Positions 24,869 to 34,614 of a stretch of 64,000 nt of DNA are shown here, piece after piece. This stretch comes from Ascidia mentula (taxonomy: Eukaryota > Chordata > Ascidiacea > Phlebobranchia > Ascidiidae): NCBI GenBank assembly GCA_947561715.1, contig OX387199.1, forward strand, positions 7,197,001 to 7,261,000, written 5' to 3'. The notes under the pieces were generated by a model. The model worked only from the letters and a program-made list of their open reading frames with translations, was not told where the DNA came from and did not search any database. The position numbers and the translations under genes are program-made. Each line of letters starts with the position of its first letter. The first letter of the stretch is position 1.

Positions 24869-25935
24869 GATAAGCAGACATTAGAGACAAATGAAAACTC
24901 AAATTGAGGGTCAATTTGTAAACAAGCGTAAAACCAAAGTCAGCTGTTTCCAGTTTCCACCAACTCGCGCAACATTTCTATGACGTAACAACACATGCTG
25001 TAAACATAAAAATGACACTTTTTTAAATGATAGAGCGATTGCTGAGAATAAATAATGCAAGATTTTGAAAACGAAAGCTTTAATTTCTGTTTTTAGTTTA
25101 ATTACGTGATGTAACTTTACGCCAAATAGTGTAAGATTTGTCATTAAATATTTTTTTCGTAAAATGCTAAAGTTAAACCTTTCGGAAATGTTTATTTATC
25201 TGCGAAGCTGCCACATTTACCTTTGCACATCACAAAGCGTCTTCTATTACCAATTTTGTGCGACCAATAATACATAATATAATATTTTTATGTGGCCGTC
25301 ATAGGTCACCTAACGCGCCAAATTTAACAGCGCGAAACTTCGGAATCCTGACAATGTAAACTTAACTTTCGATGTTTGCGTTTTGGATTGTTGTATCCAA
25401 AGAAAAAAGGCCACCAACGTTGGTAAAATCGATCACAAATGGCTTCTAAAGTACATATTTGTTTTATTAAAGTGCAAACAGTTTTTTGTTAGCCGACAGC
25501 CTTTTTCTTGTAGCCACTTTATAAACTACAGCTATAAAAGCACATAAACACATGGGCTATATTATTTGAGGAGATTAACGAAAGCAATACAATCCATGAA
25601 AATCTTGGGAAAATACTCATAATGCGTGTTTTATAAAAAAATGATACAAGCAATAGTTATGCAGAGTGATTAGTAAATCAAATCTGGATCAAAAAAACCA
25701 AAGGCCCCTGGCAGGCTGTCGATCGCACACCGTATAAGTTTTGGTAAATGGAGAAACTGATGATGCCGTTTTAGGCGAAATATATTTTTCTCTAAATAAA
25801 TCGATCTGAGCTGTCTGAAGATCGCTGTGTTTGGATTTTAATACATTATTAGTTATGCAGAGAAACTGTATGTAGCATTTTTTTATAAACTAAATGGTTT
25901 ACTCGTATATACAGGCTCCAGGTTTAGAGTAGGCA
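24869..25935. other. divergent intergenic region between ERCC6 and TIN2-like gene
   Basis: About 1.07 kb separates two divergent start codons, so it probably contains a bidirectional or paired promoter. It also holds the hammerhead-like motif at 25750-25792. No other coding signal was seen. Confidence 0.45.
25750..25792 (+). ncRNA. hammerhead-ribozyme-like motif, intact core
   Basis: Helix I 5' arm GGAGAAA (25750-25756) is followed by the exact core CTGATGA (25757-25763), helix II GCC / GTTTTA / GGC (25765-25776), GAAA (25777-25780), a minimal AUAU helix III with AUA as a NUH-type cleavage triplet, then TTTTTCT (25785-25791), which can pair with the 5' arm (seven pairs including two G-U). 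A related motif at 44271-44314 on the other strand has a different but self-complementary helix I. Flanks are AT-rich and repeat-like. Confidence 0.55.
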
Positions 25936-28900
25936 ATGGATTTTTTTATTCAGGATGTTGTGATGTATGCTTTGGAGCACAACCTGCTTGGAGCTGTAAA
26001 ATGTAAGTTCAATAATCTCACTTAAGTATATGTTTATTACTCTGCATAGACTGCATGCAAGCAACTATCATTCTATGTCATCTGTGCAAATCTGTACAAT
26101 GTAAGATCACTACATTGTATGTAGACAATCCCACATATGCAATTTTTGCAGAATTGACCATGACCATGTATTATTGTTTTGTTAGATGCTCTGAAATCAC
26201 AACAGCAAGATGGTTCAAATGAATTAAGCACACTATGTCAGACACGTTTGGTAATTGCAACAATGCCAAGGAGCAACGTCAAGCAAAGCAGTGCTGCACA
26301 GTTCATCAATGGAGAAGAGATATTGGCTTTTTCTCAAATGTTGAGAAGTCTCAAATTTATACGCTCGAATTGGAAGAAGGCTGGAGGATTTAAACATTTT
26401 GCCTTCTGTACAATTAAACTTCAAAAAGTGGTACATTAATGTTTTATTTTAGACAATGGTGGTAGAGATCCCTTATGTTGCGCACCAGTTGTACTCACAA
26501 CATACCAGTTTCACCTGTTGCTCAGTTGATAGAGCAGTGGACCTGGTTAGCTCAGGGTTGTGAGTTCAAATCTCGAGAGCTTGATTTTTCATATCTCGTT
26601 ATGATTTTTTGGGAAGTGGTTTTGATACAACTTGGCTGTAAAAACCTAATATTTTATTTTCAATTGGTTTTGGGCCTTTAAAGCATATTGTATTGGTTTT
26701 TTAACAGGGTTCTTACTAATAGGCTGTTAATTTGTTTAGATTCTAATGCATATGATTTGCTTGGCATCGAAAAGCAGCATTGTCAAAGAGCAACTTGAAG
26801 AGGGATTTGGCCAGGATGCAGTGAATCATCTAATTTCTGTCTCAAATGTGTGTAAACCCTATTTGTTGTGGACTTGTGCTGGTTAATTTCCCTATTTGTG
26901 CTTTGTTGTAACATTTCACCTTTGGTGTACTTTTACAGAATGAAAGGTTGGTGAGCATTTTAAAGCGAGAGATAAATGGATTTCGGCAACTATGTGAAAA
27001 TTTGCTGAAAGAGGAATCAAAAAAACTCAGTATGTTTCACCACTCTTGTGTTGTTTGTGTTTTTATATATACTATGTATATACTTGAAAATCAAAACTGG
27101 CAAAATCTAATAAGGCCCTCCACCCTACTTTTGTAGAGTATATCCAAAACCAGATGTGGGTTGATTTTAATAAAGACTTCTGGAAGAGCCTCGACGATGA
27201 TTTAACTGCATACATTGAACTCGTCCAATCAACTTTTCCTGCACTCAAACTTGGCAAGGTACAAACTCAACTTATTTTAAAAACTGTTTTGTATACCACA
27301 ACACAGAAAAGGAAAGCTATGTTTTATTGCAGATATTTAATCAAGATCCCAGTGTTTCTGACAACCCACTGATACAATCCCTCAAGTCGAAATATGCAAA
27401 TAATGAAGGAATATCTGAGGAAGACCTTATTTATTTAATTGATTCAGTTTTATGTTCATTTAATGGTATGAAAATTTTCTGTCATACCTTTTTTGAAGAG
27501 TGTTGTGACAATTTTTTAATTTTCAGACATGAAGCCACTAAGCAACCAAAACACAGACAATAGAACTGAAGCTGAAAACGCGGTAGAAGATCAAGTCGAC
27601 AAAATAGCCGTGAAGAAACAAATTATCGAACTATTGCACACCACAAAAAAGTTTTATGGCTCACAGTCCAAACGAAAAGCTTCAACGGAAACAAAGTTGC
27701 TGACACAAAATCCGTCTGAAGAAAATGTTGGAAAAAAATTCGGGAAAAGGAAGTTCGTTCTTTCACCAAGTGAACCAGTTAAACCCGCGAAAAGAAGCAA
27801 GATGTTCACCGCAGAAGATGCTATTTCATTTTTACTCATAGATTCTGATGATGATGGCCAAGAGGGTGATGATGCAACTGTGTGTGATATGGAAATACAA
27901 GAACAAAAAGTTACCACAACAAGTCTTGACAATACAAATGGGAATAAACCGATGACCGAAGATTGCGACAAGTTATCTGGCCCAAATTCTCTGTCCCAGA
28001 TTAGAAATGTTACTGAAAGTGAACTCAATGAAAAAGATGCATCAGAGTATCAGTATGAGTGCCATAAAGACTCTGTCTACAACTTAAGAAGTGCAAAGAA
28101 AATGAAAGACAACTGTGAAAATAAGTTGGTTGATAGAACAAACATGCCAAGTAGAATTGAGGGAAAATGTTCCAAGTGGAAAATAGCCAAACTTGAAAGA
28201 CCGGTGACTAGATCATGGCAAAAAAACTTTCACCACCTGAAGCATATCCATGATTCCAAGTTAGTTTGCAGCTCACCGAAGGTGAGTCGCCACCAGAGGG
28301 AAGCAATAAGTCGTAACAGAAAGCCTTTGACGCGAAGGAAGCTAACTTACAAAGCAGATAATCCTGTAATCCTGAACCATAAAAAAGAAAATTCTGGGTC
28401 GCATAAAAGAAATGAAGCAATAATGGAGACTGATAATAGCTCAGTAAGTTATTATATTTGTTATTTATTTTATAGAACAAGTTATTTATTTGTTATAGTA
28501 AGTTTTGTGTGATTTGTCACTATTTTGTACTAATACTATTGGTTGACAAGACAGACTTGTTTTTCTTAAAACACCTAACATCTCATTTATGTTAGATCAA
28601 CCTGATTCCTGACGTGGATGATTCTGAGGATCTGATGCCATTGGATGATGATGGTAAGTGGTAACATGTATTTTCAAACATAAAAACCTCCAAACGTGCT
28701 TGTATTGTGCTTTAAACATTTTGTTTTGTTAAATTTTTGTTGCAGATGACTACCTGAGTGAGAGTGATTGTAGTTCAGACGACATTAGTGTCAATTTGAA
28801 CATGGTGAGTTTGTTGTTTCACGAAGCAGAAGGTTTTCAGGCTTGGCAGCCCAGTGATCGCCAAGCACAGACCTGCGCAGACATGCCGTTGCATGAAATA

Positions 28901-29106
28901 TGACTGTGTTGTTTCACAAAGCTTATTTAATCTTACAACATAACACTTTTTCAACTTAATCTTAGCTAATTGGTCATGTTTGTTTGTGTGTTCAGGACGA
29001 GGATCCTTTTCCAGACTTCACCCTTCTGCCAGCACAACAAAAGTGTTATCCTAGCATTGGATGGGAGCCAAGAGTTCACCTTGTGGATTTGTGTACGGAA
29101 ACCTAG
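25936..29106 (+). CDS. nuclear protein with N-terminal helical domain and C-terminal FxLxP motif; TIN2-like candidate
   Basis: Ten phase-consistent exons, 25936-26002, 26186-26250, 26740-26847, 26939-27029, 27137-27258, 27333-27465, 27527-28443, 28596-28653, 28746-28804, 28996-29106, encode 576 aa. Residues 1-195 are predicted helical and compatible with a TRFH-like fold. A long Lys/Arg/Ser-rich middle with NLS-like clusters (GKKFGKRK, KPAKRSK) is followed by an acidic stretch (about 505-535). Residues 548-552 read FTLLP, matching the F/Y-x-L-x-P motif by which TIN2 and Apollo bind the TRFH domain of TRF1/TRF2. Spacing and hydrophobic pattern of residues about 80-150 resemble the TIN2 N-domain. 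The TIN2 assignment is inference. Otherwise it is an unrecognised nuclear protein. It is divergent from ERCC6 and convergent with PIGX, with only 173 bp between stop codons. Confidence 0.75.
26513..26583 (+). repeat. tRNA-derived SINE or tRNA pseudogene fragment in intron 2
   Basis: The segment has an A-box-like CTCAGTTGATAGAGCAG and a B-box-like GAGTTCAAATCTC at tRNA-like spacing. T-stem pairing is poor and no acceptor stem closes. It is therefore not a functional tRNA but probably a short SINE or decayed tRNA copy in the second intron of the TIN2-like gene. Confidence 0.4.
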
Positions 29107-29279
29107 AAAGCTGAATTTTTTGTTTTACATTGTGCCGTGTTTTCATGAAAGCTGTTTCTCCACTCATGAACCTCAGTTTATTTATGTTTATCTTGCTTTT
29201 CTTTTTTTTTGCATTATTGTCATTTCCTTTTCATGTGGATAATATCACAGTTCAACAATAAAAAGAGTTTTAAATTTAT

Positions 29280-30212
29280 TTAGTGCGACTTGGAATGTGG
29301 TTGCATTCGTTTTGTCAGCAAAGCAACAACAACAATACACAAGGCTCCAGAAATGGTTGTGCCAATTGTTATGAAAGTAACCAAGGGTTTGTGTTTTAAA
29401 ATTCCAACAGGCCATTGAAAGACCAGTCCATAATCTGAAGAAATGTTCACCTTTAACCAAGGACATAGAGCTCGCTTTGCAGTTGGGCAAGGAGCCAACA
29501 CAGTGTTTAAGTTTTCAAAAAAGTCACACGAATTACCATAATCTTTCTTATCTGATAGACGACCAGCATTATCAGTGCAATATATGTATGTATCTGGTGT
29601 TGGCACAGTAACATTGATATATTCTGCAGATACTGACGGCGCATGATACCTTACATGCCACTTTAATTTTGTCTGTGCTTTTAACAAACCACCTTCCATT
29701 GACGTAAAAACCAACACAGTGTGATTTTTTGATTCGTAAGAAGGTTTTTCAATGTCAATATACTCTGTGTAATACACAGACAAGTTCTTTGCAGTTCTCG
29801 CAATTTCATAGATATCCAAGAAAAATGAGGTAGTAACTTGCTCAACAAACATAACATGGCAACTTAATTCTGAGCAAAAGGGCTGGTTTGTGGTGAGTGT
29901 TGTCATTATTTCTCTGTGCATACCAAGACCCCCCACAGTTCTGTTTAGGTTCCATTGCGACGAACTTTCCACCATGTTTTTGGCCTTTTTTAACCAACTT
30001 AAACTCGTCATTTCCAGCTGCCAAGGAATGCTTCTTTGGTGAAAGTATTCCGGTGTATCAAACACAGTCTTTCTGTCAATGCTTCCATCAACAAATTGTG
30101 GAAAACCGGTAAGGTGTGGCAAGTTTGTGCAGGGTTGTTGTGTTCCGAAAACAGTGGTGAACTGAAGGGTCAAAATGGTCAACTTCAAAAACTTTATTCT
30201 TACAGCCGACAT
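29280..30212 (-). CDS. PIGX: PIG-X, GPI mannosyltransferase I stabilising subunit
   Basis: A single-exon frame of 310 aa from ATG 30212 to the stop at 29280-29282. Residues 1-23 form a signal peptide (KFLKLTILTLQFTTVFG). A glycosylatable luminal domain contains the family hallmark (H-V-RYH-x-PS followed by V-x-VPTPD-x-Y-x-YC). One transmembrane helix lies near residues 270-297, followed by a short basic tail (KRMQPHSKSH). This is the PIG-X/PBN1 layout. PIG-X holds PIG-M at the ER membrane for addition of the first GPI mannose. The ATG follows a plausible acceptor (CTCTGCAG, 30214-30221) and is 195 bp after the STK19 stop, which fits a downstream gene in a spliced-leader operon. The frame is open upstream to STK19, but that stretch lacks an ATG at its start. 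Confidence 0.85.
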   Translation of the reverse strand: MSAVRIKFLKLTILTLQFTTVFGTQQPCTNLPHLTGFPQFVDGSIDRKTVFDTPEYFHQRSIPWQLEMTSLSWLKKAKNMVESSSQWNLNRTVGGLGMHREIMTTLTTNQPFCSELSCHVMFVEQVTTSFFLDIYEIARTAKNLSVYYTEYIDIEKPSYESKNHTVLVFTSMEGGLLKAQTKLKWHVRYHAPSVSAEYINVTVPTPDTYIYCTDNAGRLSDKKDYGNSCDFFENLNTVLAPCPTAKRALCPWLKVNISSDYGLVFQWPVGILKHKPLVTFITIGTTISGALCIVVVALLTKRMQPHSKSH

Positions 30213-30407
30213 AGCCTGCAGAGTTGGCAACCTATTGGCATATTTGACACAATAAATAATATTTTGATCGTAACAAATACCTGGGTATATACTTTCAAAC
30301 ATATTTGGAAAATGTGCAAAGAAGATATAAAAACATACGTATGGCAAATATAGGATAACAAACACAAAGGTACCAATAAGCAATACTTGTTTTGCAGTGA
30401 ACACAAC

Positions 30408-31223
30408 CTAATCATTAGCAATTCTTAGTAATACACCAGTTGTGGACTCATGGCATGTCACAAGGTCAGCCCCTACAAGATCATGGATATGATACTCTAA
30501 ACCTAATTTAACACTGGCAGGAGGTTTTCTTGTCGTCAGTTGTGAGCAGCTTAGTTCTTTGTATTTTGTCCGTCTTACAACTTGCAATACACCCTGTCGT
30601 CCTTTCCTCAAAAGCTTGAGATATTTTCCAACCACTGGAATTGCAAGCCACCATGTGCCTGCATCTTTTACAGTGAGAACGCCAAGTTTGACGAGTTGGG
30701 TAATGTCAGAGTCCTTGAAGTTGTGTCCATCAATCAGGCACTTCTTGTCAATGCTCACAGTGTGGGTATTGTGTATAATTTCAGATAGGAACTTTGTCAG
30801 GCATTTTGGCATAGTTTGCGATTTCTTTCCATTGTTTTCATTGGTTCCATTTTTATTTTCAGCAAATGTGCATTGGATATATTCTATGTAATCCGTTGTA
30901 AACATCACACAGTACTGGTCCTGACCAAGACTGGTTTTAAACATTTTGATGTCGCCTGTTTCAAGAAGTTTGCTGACACCTCGGTCCACTTCTGTGCGAC
31001 TTGCCATTACGCTGTACAGCTGATGCTTCATCACAATTTTGGGAAGATTTTCGTGTTGGAAATACTTTGAGCATAGGCTACACACATAAACCAGTGCTTC
31101 ACGGGCAGAGCCATTCACAATGTTGCTTGGGACAAATCCATTGCTTTGCCATGGAACATAAGCTGTTTCCTTTTTCTTTTTCCCACCCGCCATAGAGTTA
31201 AATGCACTGATGCGTTTACTCAT
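30408..31223 (-). CDS. STK19: STK19, winged-helix transcription-coupled repair factor
   Basis: An intronless 271-aa frame from ATG 31223 to the TAG at 30408-30410. It has a Lys-rich N-terminus (GGKKKKE), then consecutive winged-helix segments (EALVYVCSLC, DRGVSKLLETGDIKMFK, DYIEY) and the conserved C-terminal part (GVLTVKDAGTWWLAIP, GKYLKLLRKGRQ, HDLVGADLVTCHESTTGVLLRI), matching the STK19 family along its length. The name is historic. No protein-kinase motifs are present, and recent work treats STK19 as a nuclear DNA-binding factor that acts with CSA/CSB at stalled polymerase and helps position TFIIH. An acceptor-like TTTAG precedes the start codon. PIGX follows on the same strand in the same frame. 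ERCC6 begins 5.5 kb to the left. Confidence 0.92.
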   Translation of the reverse strand: MSKRISAFNSMAGGKKKKETAYVPWQSNGFVPSNIVNGSAREALVYVCSLCSKYFQHENLPKIVMKHQLYSVMASRTEVDRGVSKLLETGDIKMFKTSLGQDQYCVMFTTDYIEYIQCTFAENKNGTNENNGKKSQTMPKCLTKFLSEIIHNTHTVSIDKKCLIDGHNFKDSDITQLVKLGVLTVKDAGTWWLAIPVVGKYLKLLRKGRQGVLQVVRRTKYKELSCSQLTTRKPPASVKLGLEYHIHDLVGADLVTCHESTTGVLLRIAND

Positions 31224-31675
31224 TTTTACCTAAATGTTGTCCACAGCACAATCTAAAAAAAATTATGGCCTTGCGATTGAGAAAACAGTTTGTGCTTAAT
31301 GTAAAATGTTTTTGGAGATCAAGTTCACAATTAGACAAAATAACAAATTTAACAAAACAAAAGTTGGTCCAAGTCAGAAAATGGCACATGTCATTGATTT
31401 TCAGACAGTTGTAATATTTGGGTTTTAGTAATATTTGAATGAGTAAAACAGTTTAATGACAAGAATGGAAAAAAATCCAAGAATTTGATGTAGCCGACAG
31501 TTAAAAATAAATAGGACTTGGATTCTGAAATTAATCACCAAGTGTCTGCTTTACTGCTGCTGAAGTCAAAGGAATAAATATTGTACAGCTACACAACTCC
31601 TTCAAAAATACCCAATCTGTTTAATTAAACAAGAGCATTTGAACATGCACTCCAGCTTCCTTAAAAACGTAAAAG

Positions 31676-31969
31676 TCAACTTGACATGTTTTCGTCTCCA
31701 ACTGCTCCATTTTCGCCATTCTCGCTTCCCTGTTGCGACTTGGCCCAGTCTTGCAAAGCTTTTTGAAATCTTCGAACATGCAAAGGCTTCGATATCATTC
31801 CTACAAGTGACATAATTTCGAGAAACTCGTCATCATCCGCCTCGCACAGCTGCCGTAAATCGTCGCCTCCGACCGACAAAAACGTATCGTAGTACGATTC
31901 CAAGTTGGCCTGTATCAGCACCTTGTACAGTTCTTCATTGTCTGGCGGTGACTTTTGATACGAACCCAT
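31676..31969 (-). CDS. NCD1-only NAB (NGFI-A-binding corepressor) protein
   Basis: A 97-aa frame from ATG 31969 to the stop at 31676-31678. Residues 11-75 match the NAB conserved domain 1 very closely: [27 protein letters not shown]-x-LVGM and [16 protein letters not shown] are all present. In NAB1/NAB2 this domain oligomerises and binds the R1 region of EGR factors, and NCD2 mediates repression. Here a Gly/Glu-rich tail of about 20 residues ends in a stop. Only 450 bp remain before STK19, with a possible ATTAAA signal near 31620. No NCD2 coding is visible nearby and no strong donor lies before the stop. It is either a free-standing NCD1 gene or a first exon whose downstream exons skip over other genes. 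Confidence 0.8.
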   Translation of the reverse strand: MGSYQKSPPDNEELYKVLIQANLESYYDTFLSVGGDDLRQLCEADDDEFLEIMSLVGMISKPLHVRRFQKALQDWAKSQQGSENGENGAVGDENMSS

Positions 31970-31984
31970 TTTTAAACCAAACAC

Positions 31985-32617
31985 AAACTACAAATTCGCT
32001 TTCAAGCACTACGGAACATTCTGCGGGGGGATTACCCCCACCGTTTACTACATTAACGCTGAACTTCTGTGAACAATCCGGCTGCAGATTTACTTGAAAT
32101 GTTTTCTCGAAATTGTTACATGCGAAAGTTTCGGATCAAACAAAATTATTGTTTGATATGAGATAAAGGGTGTAAACAAGAAGTTTGGCGCGCAGTGTTA
32201 TTTAAGGTGTTCGACCCAACTATCCCGAACGAGAGAAAAATACAACAATTTCCAACAAATAAAACAAAGATAGTTTTGCTGGTCGGTTACGAAACATGTG
32301 ATTTGAGTAAAAGCAAGCCTTCCGTGACCAATTTCATTTTCAAAAAGGGTCAATATTAGACCAGAAAATAAAATAAACTGTATCAAAACGTAATTTCGTC
32401 ACAAATTAAGCTAAAATGTTATGGTAAATGCCGTACATGTATTCTAGTCACGACTTCCGGAGGTTGTTCTATCGCAGCAACGATGAAGACACACGACATG
32501 ATACTGCCGCGCAACGTCTAAGCCATTTGTAACAGGGCTACTGTCAACATAGGCTACCTACTGTTTTGATTTCGTGTCTAAGTGAGTGGGAATTGTATCA
32601 CCGCCAGCGTGAAAAGC
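31985..32617. other. divergent intergenic region between NAB-like gene and SDR gene
   Basis: About 650 bp separates divergent start codons and presumably contains both promoters. A minus open frame at 32198-32386 shows no family resemblance. Confidence 0.4.
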
Positions 32618-34614
32618 ATGTGGGATTACTACAGCTGTTTAGCACTGGGTTTAAGTGTACCAATTGTAACATTGGCAAGTTTTTACTTGGGAAAATCTGC
32701 CAGACATTTTGACGAGGAAGTCGATTTGACGGGAAAAACTGTACTGATCACTAACCCTGACACAGGTAAGTAACTGTAGTATCAGTGAAAGCAAAGTGAG
32801 ACATTGATGACCCATTATCGTTTTTGTCTAAAATTTTAAACATAGAAAAAGAACTAACTTTCCGAAATCCACGGCACTTATGCGTAAAAGAGGATATTTT
32901 CAATTTTATCGGAACAAAAAAATTTGGAAATTCTTTAGGTTTACGTGCCTAGTATAGGTAATCAATATATAGTGCGTCAAGTAGGCATCTTATATATGAA
33001 ATCCTGAACCATTGAGCCAGGTCTTCAAAAAGTTTTAGATGTAATATTCCTTTCTTCCAGAGCTTGGCAAGGCATTGGGACTAGGGTTTGCAAAACGCAA
33101 TGCCCGAGTTATCTTGGCCTGCCGCAGTATGATCGATGGAGGTCTCGTTCGATTGGATATTGTTGCCAACTCGGGGCAAAACGACCGCAACGTTCTGACC
33201 AGAATCTTAAACATTGACTCAGTAGAGGGCGTTAGAGACTTTGCCCAAATGATCAACCTATACGAAGAAAGGTAGGTCTATGGTCTATATATGTATACAT
33301 TGGGTGGACGATTGGCAACCTCGGTCGAGGCGATGGGCATTTAGACCACATAGGGTATACTACACCAAATAGAAAACCTAATTTGAATTCGTGGTCACGA
33401 TGAGCTGGGTTCTAATCCTGGTGGAGCAAAATAATATATAGTCTATACTGGAGGACGATAGGTCGCGTCCCTTACGGATTTGGTTATTCGTAAAAGCAAC
33501 CGACCCGTAAAGGGCCTAGCAAATAATCAATGAGATCGAAAGTCTTGCCCAGGATTCCCGGTACCATAAAGAAATATAAAAAAGTAGTGGATCTGGCGCA
33601 TAGGCCTATTGTATGATAAGTTATGTACTTGCTAAAACATGAATACTTTACTCAGATTGGATATCATTGTACTCAATCCGGCGGACGTTGAATTTCCCCC
33701 GTCAAAATCAAATGCCGACACCCTGAAGTTCTTTCAAGAAAACGTTTTCGGGCCTTTTCTACTCACAACCTTACTGTTAGGTAAGCGAGGCTTGTTACTT
33801 CTGCAAATCTCTATTCCCAAAATCACACTTTATCGCATACGAAATAACCGTACCATTGTAAAAACTGTTTTAATTGCAGACCTAATGAAAAAATCGGGTC
33901 CAGACTGTCGAATACTCAACATTGGACCTCACGGTGTTGGAAACTTCTTTGATGACTTAAACATATTGGATGACGAGAAATACTTATCTTACGATGCATT
34001 GTGGAATAGGATCCTGATGGTGCGTTCGCGGAGTCGGCTTTATAGCAACCTCCGAGCTATGAAGACGATTTTTACGTTGGAGCTGGCAAGTCGGTAAAAA
34101 ATCTCTTGTTGCATGTTAGCTTTCAGTGTTATATATTCTAATTCCTCTTTTTTAAGTAAACGTTTGATTTTTAGTGTAAGAAGTGACGGGATAATGGTGA
34201 ACTGCATCGACCCCGGACAGGTAAAAAGTATTGATTTGTAAACTATGTAATGTTACAATTAAAGTGTTGACGAACAAAATACGTTTCTACAGTAACAGTT
34301 CCAGAATATTGGCTTTTTGTGGGCAGTAAATAATCGTTCATGTGCATTGCAGCTCAGTGATTATTATTGCTGTTTTGCCACCTAATTCTGTTTCGCCTCG
34401 CATTGTGTAGAACCCAGGAGCGAGTCGTGATGCCGTACTTCACTGCGCCCTCTCACGAAAACTCAAAAACTCGACGGCAAAGTTTTTTAGGGGTTGGAAT
34501 GAATCCAATCCTCAAGAACTCGTGTTCGACAGAGAGAAGACTCAGCGGGTTTGGAAGTTCTGTGAATGTTTGACCGGCATTACGCCAACTTTCAGTACGG
34601 ATTCGACACTTTAA
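32618..34614 (+). CDS. retinol-dehydrogenase-type SDR with degraded active site
   Basis: Six exons, 32618-32765, 33061-33271, 33656-33780, 33880-34093, 34175-34220 and 34411-34614, encode 315 aa. The ATG at 32618 is the first after an in-frame TAA. Residues 8-25 form an N-terminal membrane anchor. The Rossmann region follows (DLTGKTVLIT, ALGLGFAKRNARVILACR), and the end (GIMVNCIDPGQ) is typical of RDH11-14/WWOX-like SDRs. Key sites are lost. TGxxxGxG reads T45-N-P-D-T-E-L-G52, so two of three glycines are gone. NNAG is replaced by LNPAD. The catalytic Ser region reads N-I-G177-P178. YxxxK reads Y216-S-N-L-R220. The reading frame is otherwise intact over all junctions, which argues for a functional non-catalytic protein rather than a pseudogene. 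Confidence 0.82.
33360..33580 (+). repeat. possible tRNA-derived SINE in SDR intron 2
   Basis: A B-box-like GGGTTCTAATCCTGG (about 33409-33423) lies in a stretch unlike the flanking intron, with internal short repeats. The evidence is weak and rests on the single promoter-like box. Confidence 0.25.

Noticed and set aside
26251..26439. Extension of exon 2 of the TIN2-like gene to the stop near 26437
   Set aside because: A donor at 26251 gives phase 0, which the next exon requires. The extended frame has no phase-matching donor.
26513..26583. A functional tRNA gene
   Set aside because: A- and B-box-like sequences exist but T-stem and acceptor-stem pairing fail.
30213..30404. A longer PIGX start with an extra hydrophobic N-terminus
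   Set aside because: The frame opens with GTG, not ATG, directly after the STK19 stop. The ATG at 30212 gives a proper signal peptide and follows an acceptor-like site.
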